Source: a virus
Length of the DNA stretch: 64,000 bases
Virus record (IMG/VR): IMGVR_UViG_3300025687_000001
Coordinates: 62,001 to 126,000 of that record
Reading direction: 5' to 3' (one strand)
Shown: piece by piece, positions 18,994 through 26,614 of the stretch
Numbering within the stretch: the first letter of the stretch is position 1
How the letters are laid out: the number at the start of each line of letters is the position of its first letter
The notes under the pieces: model-generated
Told to the model about the DNA's origin: nothing
Databases searched by the model: none
What the model saw: only the letters and a program-made list of their open reading frames with translations
Made by a program: the position numbers and the translations under genes

Positions 18994-19611
18994 TCAGAAA
19001 TTTTCGATGGCCCTGGGGTCCCCGGCGAGCTGCACCTTCCGGTCAAACCGAACCAAAACCTGCCCTAACGTAAAGAAAACCTGCTCCGGGAGATTCGTAC
19101 AGAAGTTATATCGAGCTCGCCAGGCAGACTCGACGTCCTCCGCGTTCTCAGGGCTGGGGAAGATGAACTTCTCATTACCGTAGCGGGCCAAACTAGCCGC
19201 CACGTTATGGCGCGTAACGATGTGGTTGAAGTGGTTGGTGGTGCGCGGCTCGGTGTCGTACAAAATGTCCGCGAGCCTATCCGCGTCCCGAGTCGTACGC
19301 GTCCGGAACGTAAACACAGTGCCGCGCAGCTGATAGCTCTCCTCGTAATGCCCCTTGGACAGGAGAGAGTCGAGCACCGTCATGACGCTGTTTTCGCTGA
19401 TCTTCGCTTCCGCCAGCTCCTCCAGCCACAGGTCTTTGGCCGTCTTGGCTTGAAGAGGCTTAGCAGCAATCTCCTCCGCCGCCGCCTCCTCCTCCTCCTC
19501 CTCAGGAGCCTCGACCACCTCCGGGTCCTCTGCGGGCTCCGGGGAGGCCGCTAGGTTGGAGAGCCTGCGGGCTGCGCTGGCGTTGCCTAGCTCGGATAGC
19601 TTGATGGACAC
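18994..19611 (-). CDS. Tail assembly chaperone, upstream (G-like) frame
   Basis: 205 aa, GTG start (VSIKLSEL) with GGAG about 8 bases before it. The N-terminal third is strongly acidic (a run of Glu/Ala/Pro around residues 27-48), the rest mixed alpha/beta. It is the first gene of the minus-strand tail block and lies two genes before the tape measure, the canonical place of gpG-type chaperones. It ends in A-AAT-TTC-TGA, a perfect -1 slippery heptamer touching the stop codon. Confidence 0.7.
   Translation of the reverse strand: MSIKLSELGNASAARRLSNLAASPEPAEDPEVVEAPEEEEEEAAAEEIAAKPLQAKTAKDLWLEELAEAKISENSVMTVLDSLLSKGHYEESYQLRGTVFTFRTRTTRDADRLADILYDTEPRTTNHFNHIVTRHNVAASLARYGNEKFIFPSPENAEDVESAWRARYNFCTNLPEQVFFTLGQVLVRFDRKVQLAGDPRAIENF
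18997..19003 (-). other. Programmed -1 frameshift site (AAATTTC)
   Basis: On the minus strand the reading is GAA AAT TTC TGA, containing the X-XXY-YYZ heptamer A AAT TTC directly before the stop. Slipping back one base re-pairs both tRNAs (AAA TTT) and continues as CTG ACA ACC without a stop for 117 codons into the downstream chaperone frame, giving a fusion of about 322 aa. Confidence 0.75.
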
Positions 19612-19640
19612 TACTTACTCCGCAAAAAAAGAAGGTTAGC

Positions 19641-19649
19641 TGGCATAAG
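19641..19649 (+). promoter_or_regulatory. Extended -10-like element TGGCATAAG
   Basis: TGGCATAAG, an extended -10 pattern (TGn then a hexamer close to TATAAT). It points into the structured leader before the zinc-ribbon/AAA/VWA operon. Unlike the other copies, about 300 nt of non-coding RNA would lie between it and the first start codon. Confidence 0.5.
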
Positions 19650-19950
19650 TCCCTGAGATCTCTAGGTGTAGTGCACAGCACTTGGAGTTCTCAGGGTCAC
19701 AGTGCTCCCAACATACGGGAGTCAGGCCCTTACCGCCAGCCTTAGTTTTTGACGTAGCTGTTGAAAGCCTGGGTTGGTAGGCTACTCCTAGTTAAGCCTA
19801 GTAGGCTAGCTCTTGTAACAAGAGCGCAGTTGTCTACCGGTGCAAACCGGTAGAGGCGATGAGCCAGCCGGAGACGCGTATTTTATCGGTACCCGAACTA
19901 GCCCAGAAAAACATCCGGCCTGCAGATGTCGACCTCGTAGGAGTAGCGAA
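19650..19950 (+). ncRNA. Structured leader upstream of the AAA/VWA operon
   Basis: About 300 nt without a credible gene but dense in inverted repeats: CCCTGAGA (19651) with TCTCAGGG (19689), enclosing GTGC-ACA-GCAC; CTCCC/GGGAG near 19705-19721; TAGGCT (19778), AGCCTA (19795) and TAGGCT (19802), where the middle element can pair with either neighbour; GCTCTTG-TAA-CAAGAGC (19809-19825); and TCTACCGG-TGCAAA-CCGGTAGA (19833-19854). This could be an attenuator, a regulatory leader or a stable small RNA. I recognise no known class. Confidence 0.45.
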
Positions 19951-20154
19951 GTGACTGTCATAAAAGAAGACGTGTTTGGTGGGGCGACGACTTGTGACCA
20001 CACCAACATCGAATACGAGCCCGCGGAGAACTGCGCTACCTGCGCGGACTGCGGCACTGTGTTTGTGCACACAGACCAAACCGCCCCTGAGGGCGAGCCC
20101 GAGGAGCTCCCTGATGTGGAAGTTGCTCTAGAGGAGCAAGATGGCAATGGATGA
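19951..20154 (+). CDS. Small zinc-ribbon-like protein
   Basis: 67 aa from a GTG at 19951, chosen because AGGAG lies 9 bases upstream (19939-19943). The core holds CDH at residues ~13-15 and CATCADCG at ~27-34, a Cys/His set compatible with one zinc ribbon; the C terminus is acidic (EGEPEELPDVEVALEE). It is first in the operon with the AAA ATPase and VWA genes, overlapping the next gene by 14 nt, and could be an adaptor for that pair (inference). Confidence 0.6.
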   Translation: MTVIKEDVFGGATTCDHTNIEYEPAENCATCADCGTVFVHTDQTAPEGEPEELPDVEVALEEQDGNG

Positions 20155-20356
20155 GTTTTTAGCCGAAGTGTTTGAGCGCGCGTCCCACGGAAACGTAGGG
20201 CTAGCTAATGTCATGAGTAGCGCCTCTCGGTACGGCATCCCTGCTTCGGACGCTCGTAGCCTGCTCAGGCTGGCTGTGCAGGAGCAGCGCCTGCCGGAGG
20301 CGGCTCTAAAAGAGGGGCTTGGTCGCTTCTTGGGGCTAAAATCTGGCAAAAGCTAA
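20141..20356 (+). CDS. Small helical protein in the AAA/VWA operon
   Basis: 71 aa, helical (EFLAEVFERASHG ... LLRLAVQEQRLPEAALKEG), no membrane segment or cysteine motif. It overlaps the zinc-ribbon gene by 14 nt and ends 3 nt before the AAA ATPase, so it is co-expressed with both. Function unknown. Confidence 0.6.
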   Translation: MAMDEFLAEVFERASHGNVGLANVMSSASRYGIPASDARSLLRLAVQEQRLPEAALKEGLGRFLGLKSGKS

Positions 20357-20359
20357 CGA

Positions 20360-21565
20360 ATGTACCCCACCCTGCCCTGGGTGACATCCGCGCTAAACAC
20401 ACTGTACGGCGTGGAAAAGCCCGCAGCGGCAATTAGCCTCTCCTTGGTTTCTGGTGAAGGCTGTATCCTTTTCGGCCCTCCAGGAAACGGTAAAACGCGC
20501 ATGCTAGAACTCGTTCTCGAGGCTCTGGCCCGCGCCGCTGACCCACTCAAGCCGTGGTCAGCCACTATGACTTCCGAGTCGACAATCGACGACCTGATCG
20601 GCCCCCTCGACCTCACACCTATCATCGAACAAAGTGGGGGGCCGTACAACCACCGACGCACAGTCGAAGGGTTGCTCCACGCTGACGTGGTGTGGCTTCG
20701 CGAGGGGCTGAGTGCCCCGCCGCGAACGCTGGCCTCCGTGCGCGACATCATGGAAAGCAAGGTCTTCGCGAATGGGGACCAGCAAGTTCCGTCGTCTGTC
20801 AAAGCCTGGCTTCTCGACACCAACATCGAGCCGCGTGAGCTGATGGAGATGGGTGACGAGTTCCGAGCACTCACCGAACGGTTCCCTCTGCAGGTCTCGG
20901 TAAACCTGTCTCCCTCCGTGCAGAACCTGAAGAGCGCATACTACTCCGCGCAGTTCGAGCGGCAACTCCCCCACGGACCTTCCATGGAGGAGTTCCGTAC
21001 TATGCAAGCGGCCTGCAAGGTCGTGTCTGTGGGCGAGGACAGCCTCTCCCACGCTGCTACGCTGATGGCCAATGCGGCCAAGGCGCACGGGTTCGTGCTC
21101 AACCCGCGCATCTTCCAGAAGGGCGTGCGGTTGATGCAAGCCAGCGCTACCATACACGGCCGAGGGCACACGACCTCAGAGGACCTGGCTGCGCTGGTGT
21201 TTGTGCCTGGTGGCGAAGTCCTCGAAGAGGAGCTGGGCACCAACATCCAGCGAGCTCAGATCCACAGTGCCGCCAACAAACGTCTAAGCGACGCTGCCTC
21301 GCTGTACGATGAGTGGCGCCGCCTTCACCGAGAGGCGAAGTCTGGGAACTTCATTGCCCAGAGCATGCTCCAGACTACCTTGGAGCACCTAAAGGTCAAG
21401 GTGGCCGGGCTGCCTCGTCTACCCGACGAAGCAGTAGCCGACCGAGATCGGCTACTGGACAGGCTCAGAGAGCAGATGAAGCTGCAGAGCCACACAACTC
21501 AGCGGCTTCTCCAGCTCAAACCGGAGTACGCAGACTTCGTAGCGAAAGTGGATGCCCTCTACTAG
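20360..21565 (+). CDS. MoxR/RavA-like AAA+ ATPase with unusual Walker B
   Basis: 401 aa. Walker A FGPPGNGKT lies at residues ~37-45; IDDLIGPLDL at ~73-82 matches the substrate-loop motif of MoxR/RavA ATPases; sensor-1-like DTNIEP is near 152 and the arginine-finger region reads ALTERF near 170. At the Walker B position the protein has VVWLREG, with Arg where the catalytic-site Asp is expected (usually FLDE), so ATP hydrolysis may be altered. MoxR ATPases work with VWA partners to remodel proteins; such a partner follows directly with a 14-nt overlap. Confidence 0.8.
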   Translation: MYPTLPWVTSALNTLYGVEKPAAAISLSLVSGEGCILFGPPGNGKTRMLELVLEALARAADPLKPWSATMTSESTIDDLIGPLDLTPIIEQSGGPYNHRRTVEGLLHADVVWLREGLSAPPRTLASVRDIMESKVFANGDQQVPSSVKAWLLDTNIEPRELMEMGDEFRALTERFPLQVSVNLSPSVQNLKSAYYSAQFERQLPHGPSMEEFRTMQAACKVVSVGEDSLSHAATLMANAAKAHGFVLNPRIFQKGVRLMQASATIHGRGHTTSEDLAALVFVPGGEVLEEELGTNIQRAQIHSAANKRLSDAASLYDEWRRLHREAKSGNFIAQSMLQTTLEHLKVKVAGLPRLPDEAVADRDRLLDRLREQMKLQSHTTQRLLQLKPEYADFVAKVDALY

Positions 21566-22919
21566 GGCCGGAGCGGGCTTCGCGCATGTGCAGACGAAGC
21601 CCCCTCTTCTTTACTATCCACCTAGCACGCAGGAAGTCTACGAAGCTATGCAAGCTAGGAACCTGGGGGACTACGATCCCTCGTTTGTGGCGGACATAGC
21701 AAACGTCGCTGCGGGAGGTACGGTGCTCCCGCAAACGCAGTGGGAAAACCACTACCGTAACCTGGCGCACCTACGAACTGCAGAAGCAGTTAAGGGGGAG
21801 ACCCCAGACATGCAAGCGGCGCGTAGAGCAAGCGTAGAAAAGCTACTTCTGGAGGACGCAGACAGAACCGCTCGGTTCTTAGCCGAGACCGACCTCAGCC
21901 GGTCTCCGGGGGTATCGCCTCTGACAAAGGCTCTGCTGGTCTGCCACATGCTCAAAAACATGCGGCGCAACGAGACGTCCACAGAACAGCTCCTGCGGGC
22001 TCAGAGCAGTAACAACAAAACCGGTCCGGAGTCAGGCAACGTGCCTATCTCGGGCACGGGAAAAGGCCCGCAAAACCGCTACATCAAGGAAGTCAGCGAG
22101 GCTCTGGAGCACCTGGAACAACTGCCCGAGGAGTTTCTAGAGACTTTCGGAGAGCAAGAAGACCGCGACTCGCAGGTTGAGGACCTCATGGACGCCACAG
22201 ACGGTATGGATCTGTCCACGTTCCTTAGGGTAGCCAAGACCCTGGAGAACAGTTGCCTGCTGACCACAACTAAGCAGCGTACGAAGCAGTCCACTCCAGA
22301 AGGGTCTCACGAGGAGCGCAAGGCTCTGCGAGACTTCCGGCACCTTAGCAAGATGACTCGCCGCTCTCGAGCTCAGCTAGCATTAGGTGTGGTGGGTCGC
22401 GCTCACCTGGCAACCGGAGGGCTGTTCTACAAGAACGTCTTTGCCTGGAAAGAGCAAAAGACGCTTTTGTACGTCTTGGTGGATGTCAGTGGATCCATGA
22501 ACAGCCCCTGGCGTATCGGCGCTGCCCTAGGCTCGGTCCAGGCTCTAGCCACTGCAGTTAAGGCGGGCGCGGCCGAGCTCTACTTGCGCTTCTTTGATGG
22601 GACCGTCGGTGACCTTCACCACGTCAAGTCCCCACTAGAGGTGCCGGAGTGGGTGGCTAATATCCGCCGTCGCGCTAACTTCCGGGGCGGGAGCACCGAC
22701 ATCCACCGAGCGATCACCACCGCGCTACGCGACATCCACGAATGGAAAGACGCGTACCGCCCAGAACTTCTGGTCGTCAGTGACGGCCAAGACCAAGTCT
22801 CCACCACTCTGTCTGACCTAGGTCGAGTTAAGCTCCACTCAGTTCAGATCGGAGAGGATGGGTGCGCGCGCCTGGCAAAGCTCGTCTCGGATTCCCGAGG
22901 CCTGCAAATCCAGGTGTGA
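21552..22919 (+). CDS. VWA-domain protein, partner of the AAA ATPase (ViaA/CobT-like)
   Basis: 455 aa. The C-terminal half is a von Willebrand A domain with a complete MIDAS: DVSGS near residue 312, the Thr-bearing GGSTD near 379 and VVSDGQD near 409. The N-terminal ~280 residues are helical. Pairs of MoxR-type ATPase and VWA protein (RavA-ViaA, CobS-CobT) act as metal-dependent chaperones or chelatases; related pairs are known in large phages. Translation is coupled to the ATPase by the overlap. The target is unknown. Confidence 0.8.
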   Translation: MPSTRAGAGFAHVQTKPPLLYYPPSTQEVYEAMQARNLGDYDPSFVADIANVAAGGTVLPQTQWENHYRNLAHLRTAEAVKGETPDMQAARRASVEKLLLEDADRTARFLAETDLSRSPGVSPLTKALLVCHMLKNMRRNETSTEQLLRAQSSNNKTGPESGNVPISGTGKGPQNRYIKEVSEALEHLEQLPEEFLETFGEQEDRDSQVEDLMDATDGMDLSTFLRVAKTLENSCLLTTTKQRTKQSTPEGSHEERKALRDFRHLSKMTRRSRAQLALGVVGRAHLATGGLFYKNVFAWKEQKTLLYVLVDVSGSMNSPWRIGAALGSVQALATAVKAGAAELYLRFFDGTVGDLHHVKSPLEVPEWVANIRRRANFRGGSTDIHRAITTALRDIHEWKDAYRPELLVVSDGQDQVSTTLSDLGRVKLHSVQIGEDGCARLAKLVSDSRGLQIQV

Positions 22920-22920
22920 A

Positions 22921-22940
22921 CGCGCAGGCTGCCCTGCGCG
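22921..22940 (+). terminator. GC-rich hairpin just after the VWA stop codon
   Basis: CGCGCAGG-CTGC-CCTGCGCG, a perfect 8-bp stem with a 4-nt loop, starts one base behind the stop. No T-run follows, so it may be an RNA-stabilising or processing structure instead of an intrinsic terminator. Confidence 0.5.
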
Positions 22941-23274
22941 CTCCCTACAACTGGGAAAACCTAAAGCACTAATAGCTTGTACGGGACACAACGGCAGCTA
23001 TGTGCCCCAAACACGAGCAGACCCGCTCGAAAAACTACCGCCCCATAAGTTTTGCAATTCGATCGAGGCGTTAAAAGATGAAAGGCTGCTTGGTGATAAG
23101 GAACCCCCCTGGGCAGTCGGGTAGAGCCCTGTAGCTAGTGGATAAAAGCTAAAGAAACACCACACTGAGGGGTACTGGGTCGTCGGTGCGTAAGAACAAA
23201 ACTGGGTACCAATAGCCGCATCATAATTTACGCATGTGGGTATCAGCTTACCGTTACAGCGTAGTACCGCACCT
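22941..23274 (+). ncRNA. Non-coding stretch, possible structured RNA
   Basis: 334 nt without a convincing gene between the VWA operon and a plus-strand terminator. It contains pairings such as TGCGTAA (23187) with TTACGCA (23228) and GGTAC (23171) with GTACC (23206), which interlock like a pseudoknot, and two motif-like boxes (TGGTGATAAG near 23091, TGGATAAAAG near 23140) that could start transcription inside it. No known RNA family was recognised; it could be a 3' UTR or a separate small RNA. Confidence 0.35.
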
Positions 23275-23302
23275 AAGGCGACCCGGCCCCTCGCCTTCTT
23301 TT
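23275..23302 (+). terminator. Rho-independent terminator of the plus-strand operon
   Basis: AAGGCGA-CCCGGCCCC-TCGCCTT followed by CTTTT: a 7-bp stem, 9-nt loop and short T-run. It overlaps the stop codon of the convergent endolysin gene, insulating the two opposed transcripts. Confidence 0.65.
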
Positions 23303-24092
23303 AGCTTCCGAAGTCTAGGAGGTCGTCCCAGCCCTTGGGATCCCACGCCAACTCTTGTACCTTACCCGACTTCTTCACCGTCATGCGGCGCATGGGGTCC
23401 AGATAGCTGTGCGGCAGTACGGTTACCGCCGTACGCTCAACGTTCATGCGGTCGCAGAGCTCGAGCGTGAGCGAGTTTAGCGTGTCTTTCTGCGCCTCAG
23501 TCCAAGGACCGCCCGCGGGCACAGCCAACAGGTCCACGCTGATGGACCCGGTATTGGGAGACGGAGCGCCTTCTGGCAAAAGCTGCGCCGGGGAATCGAG
23601 GCCCGGGAAAGCTTCTTTCCACGCAGCGTACCCCCCAGCGGGGGGCTGCGCAGCCAGGCTGCCACCTAGGGGGTGCGACCAGCGCTGCCAATCTGTACCC
23701 GCGTACAACTGCCGCACATTGGTCTTCCACCCAGCATGCCAGCCTTGTACTCCTAGCGGGAGGATCTGCCAGACGTAGCCGTCCCAGTCGATCAGGAAAT
23801 GCGTGCTTACGCCGTTGCCACTACGCGCGTAGTACCTGCAGGCGTAGCGCGCTACTTCGCGGCAGTCCTTTATGCCCTTGTCAAAGGCCTTCTGGACAAT
23901 CCCCGCTCCAGTCGTGTGCACCACTACAAAGCTAGCCGGGATGGTACGCTTGGAGAAGTCCCGCTCGTCTGGGATGCGCCGGTCGTGGGGAACTGAGGGA
24001 AGCCAGTCAACCATTTGGAGGTCGGGTTTTGGCTCCGGGGGGTTTTGCGGCGTTAGAAGGTCCCGCCAGACTTGGAAGAGTTCGTTGAGCAT
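23301..24092 (-). CDS. Endolysin, N-acetylmuramoyl-L-alanine amidase (Amidase_2 type)
   Basis: 263 aa. The amidase core shows VVVHTTGAG (zinc His ~59), STHFLIDWDGYVWQI (~96-110), GWHAG (zinc His ~119), ISVDLL and a late LPHSYLDPMRRMT (third-ligand region), the order of zinc-dependent Amidase_2/PGRP-fold enzymes that cut between muramic acid and L-Ala of peptidoglycan. No signal peptide or separate wall-binding domain is visible, so release through a holin is expected. It shares one base with the fibre-like gene upstream. Confidence 0.82.
   Translation of the reverse strand: MLNELFQVWRDLLTPQNPPEPKPDLQMVDWLPSVPHDRRIPDERDFSKRTIPASFVVVHTTGAGIVQKAFDKGIKDCREVARYACRYYARSGNGVSTHFLIDWDGYVWQILPLGVQGWHAGWKTNVRQLYAGTDWQRWSHPLGGSLAAQPPAGGYAAWKEAFPGLDSPAQLLPEGAPSPNTGSISVDLLAVPAGGPWTEAQKDTLNSLTLELCDRMNVERTAVTVLPHSYLDPMRRMTVKKSGKVQELAWDPKGWDDLLDFGS
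23822..23831. repeat. Palindrome TACGCGCGTA
   Basis: In the endolysin gene; best copy, ACTACGCGCGTAGT is symmetric over 14 bp. Confidence 0.8.
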
Positions 24093-25786
24093 TACTCTTC
24101 AAACGCCTCCATCGTAACGTACCAAGCTACGTTGCCTCCTCCAATGCTTCGGGAGTAGCAGGTAGCAATAGAGTTGTCGGCTATGGTCAGCAGCAGATCG
24201 CCGGATCCTGTGCCGAACTGATCTGAGCCGCCGCACCTCAATTGCTGCTGGAATCCTGAGTGGTTGATAACGCGCAGCAGCAGGTTCGCTACTGAAGGTA
24301 GCGTAAGCATGTAGTCAGCCGCATTACCGCCAGTCAAGAAGTGCACGGGCTTAGAGTCGCTGATATCGTAGAGCGTTGTCATCGTATAAGTCTGCGAGGT
24401 GTACTGCACCGCAGTCTCTATACATAGAGCGTCCGCTCCCGTTACGCGGAGCTCCCCCCCGGAGGGTCCGTCTAGCCACAGCTTATCGACGCCACCGACG
24501 TTTGATAGGAACATAGTCGCCGTGTCGGAGCACGCATCAGACTCCAGCGACAACGTGGCAATGGCGCTTGCGTGGATATCCACGGTTTGCGTGTGTACGT
24601 TACTCCACCGTGCACCCCCTGCCCCCAAAGAGTGCGTGACGTCAGCGGCGGGTGCCACGTCCATATCGAAATACGCGGTGGCAAAATCATCAAACAAGAT
24701 TTCGCCGTTAGACCCTTCCCCGATCTGGAAGGGCTTGTTGAAGATCAGCTTCCCGTCACCGCTGTTAGACTCGTAAGTCATGCCTACGTCAGTATTAGCG
24801 CCCTCAACGTCTATGAAGACACCGATGCCCGCACTGACGTCATTGTACTCTGCTAACGCCACCTGCCCGTCATCTGTCACCACTGCTATCTGCGAGTTGC
24901 CTGCGTTCTCCACTACAAGACCATCGTAGTTGTATGGGTCTCGAGCTGGGTCGGCTGACACGATATGGACAGCGTGCTGTGGCAGCTCAATGCCGAGCCC
25001 CAGCTTCCCATCATCCTTCAGAGTAGCCCGCACAGACAGCGAGCTACCATCGTGAGTCAAAAACTTGAGCTCAGTGGCTGCATCGCCGGCGTGCCAGTTG
25101 CTCGCTGCTACAGCATCAATCCGCGCACCTTCTTCCCAGGTATCGATGTCCTCGAAGCCTCCAGCGGTATCATCGTGACCGGTGAATGCGATGGAGCCAA
25201 GGGTTTGTGCGTTAGAGACCGACTGGTCTGCCTGCGCTAGCACAAGCTTTGGCGCTGCGGTGTCGCTCTGCGCTATGCCCGAAACGTAGAAATTGCGGGT
25301 AGCGCAGAGGGTGTAATACTCCTCGTTCAGTTCGTTGGACGCAGCAAACGCCTTGATGCCCTCCCACAAAAGAGCCGGGAGCTTGTTGCACATCAACAGC
25401 AAGCGGTCAGGCGCTAGCGCGTAGCCTACTAGGGGGCCGTAGCGGATGAGCATGTCGAGCTCAGAGTCCCCGTACTGAAAATCACCCGCAGTGGAATCGC
25501 AAAACACCCAGTTGTTGATGCTGTAGGGCACTCCGCTCGCGTGGTACACCCCGGAGGTTTGTACGCGGCAAACACCGTGCGCAATACTGTAGCAGATACC
25601 TAGGACGTGGGAGTGCGTGCGGTCGGCTAGGTCCAGCTGCTCCGCGCCGCTGTCCCACATGACGGGTTTCCCGACCGCCACGGTAACGTCGTACGACGTG
25701 TAGTCCTGAAAAGACCCGCTAGGCGCGTCGATAGGCCCAACGACCCCCGCTACGACTTCACCTTGAACCTTGCGTTCGATTGCCAC
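24092..25786 (-). CDS. Virion protein, tail-fibre/spike-like
   Basis: 564 aa, beta-rich and repetitive, with segments such as ATLSLESDACSDTATMFLSN and DKLWLDGPSGGELRV that recall phage fibre and spike stalk domains where the phrase carries a data-like beta repeat. The C-terminal ~100 residues (YMLTLPSVANLLLRVINHSG) form a compact beta domain. It lies apart from the main tail block, next to the endolysin. Receptor binding is inferred from composition only. Confidence 0.6.
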   Translation of the reverse strand: MAIERKVQGEVVAGVVGPIDAPSGSFQDYTSYDVTVAVGKPVMWDSGAEQLDLADRTHSHVLGICYSIAHGVCRVQTSGVYHASGVPYSINNWVFCDSTAGDFQYGDSELDMLIRYGPLVGYALAPDRLLLMCNKLPALLWEGIKAFAASNELNEEYYTLCATRNFYVSGIAQSDTAAPKLVLAQADQSVSNAQTLGSIAFTGHDDTAGGFEDIDTWEEGARIDAVAASNWHAGDAATELKFLTHDGSSLSVRATLKDDGKLGLGIELPQHAVHIVSADPARDPYNYDGLVVENAGNSQIAVVTDDGQVALAEYNDVSAGIGVFIDVEGANTDVGMTYESNSGDGKLIFNKPFQIGEGSNGEILFDDFATAYFDMDVAPAADVTHSLGAGGARWSNVHTQTVDIHASAIATLSLESDACSDTATMFLSNVGGVDKLWLDGPSGGELRVTGADALCIETAVQYTSQTYTMTTLYDISDSKPVHFLTGGNAADYMLTLPSVANLLLRVINHSGFQQQLRCGGSDQFGTGSGDLLLTIADNSIATCYSRSIGGGNVAWYVTMEAFEE

Positions 25787-26614
25787 TTAGCCACCTACGA
25801 ACTGCTGGAGCATCTGGTAAGCCTGCTGCGGGTCAACTCCCTGCTGCAGGAGGTACTGGTAAGCCTGCTGCACCTGCTGCATCTGGTCCTGGCCGCCGCC
25901 TTGCTGTTGGGGCTGCTGAGGCTGCGCTTGCTGCTGCTGCCCCTGCATTTGCTGCTGGTACTGCTGGTAAGCCGGAGACTGCGTGTACTGCATCCACTGC
26001 TGCTGTACCATCTGCTCAGCTTGCTGAGGCGGAACCCCCTGCTGCACGAAACTCTGAAATAGCTGCTGCAGCTGCTGCATCTGCTGCGGGTCCGCCGAGG
26101 GTCCCGCCTGCTGCTGGGCCTGCTGCTGGGCCTGCTGCTGGGCCTGCTGCTGCTGGCCCCCGCCGCCCATTTGCTGCTGTGTATACGCCACCCACTGTCT
26201 CTGCAGCTGATCCTGGGCAGCCATGGGGTTCATGCCCTGTTGCACCATTTGCTGGTACATAGCCTGCAGCTGCTGCTTTTCCTGATCATTAGGACCGCTA
26301 GAGGGAACGTCCTGCGGACCGGCCTGCTGCATGTGCTGGGCGTAACCCATGACTTCTTGTTGGGCCTGCTGAGGCATCTGTTGCTGCTGGGCCTGCTGGG
26401 GCATCTGTTGCTGCTGGGCCTGCTGGGGCATCTGTTGCTGCTGGGGTCCCATCACTCCCTGGAGGTACTGCTGCGCCTCCTGGGGCTGTAGCCCCTGCGA
26501 GGTCAGGTACTGCATGGCCTGGCCGTAGTCGTCCATCATGCCGAGCTTAACCAGAGCCTCAAACCCTCCAAGGACGCCAGCCAGCTTAATGATCTCAGTT
26601 TCAGTAGTACGCAT
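25787..26614 (-). CDS. Gln-rich low-complexity repeat protein
   Basis: 275 aa; beyond residue ~55 about a third of residues are Gln, interspersed with Met, Pro, Ala and Gly. A 9-residue unit (QQQMPQQAQ) is repeated three times and QAQQ units follow. The N-terminal ~45 residues are a normal helical domain (IIKLAGVLGGFEALVKLG) like neighbouring virion proteins. Such a chain could phase-separate or act as a sticky linker in the virion; no family is recognised. It overlaps the next upstream gene by 14 nt. Confidence 0.6.
   Translation of the reverse strand: MRTTETEIIKLAGVLGGFEALVKLGMMDDYGQAMQYLTSQGLQPQEAQQYLQGVMGPQQQQMPQQAQQQQMPQQAQQQQMPQQAQQEVMGYAQHMQQAGPQDVPSSGPNDQEKQQLQAMYQQMVQQGMNPMAAQDQLQRQWVAYTQQQMGGGGQQQQAQQQAQQQAQQQAGPSADPQQMQQLQQLFQSFVQQGVPPQQAEQMVQQQWMQYTQSPAYQQYQQQMQGQQQQAQPQQPQQQGGGQDQMQQVQQAYQYLLQQGVDPQQAYQMLQQFVGG
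26110..26157. repeat. Short tandem repeat CTGCTGGGC-type
   Basis: At least three copies of a 12-bp unit (CTGCTGGGCCTG) in a row inside the Gln-rich gene, encoding QAQQ steps. A slippage-prone site. Confidence 0.7.
26362..26442. repeat. 27-bp tandem repeat, three copies
   Basis: Three consecutive 27-bp units (26362-26388, 26389-26415, 26416-26442) that differ at one position only (A or G at base 11). They encode the repeated nine-residue QQQMPQQAQ block and can expand or contract in frame. Confidence 0.85.

Noticed and set aside
22858-23124. 88-codon plus frame across the VWA stop
   Set aside because: Starts inside the VWA domain and runs through the hairpin; composition not protein-like.
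22941-23274. Group I intron or tmRNA in the non-coding stretch
   Set aside because: No P/Q/R/S elements, no tmRNA ends or tag frame could be found.
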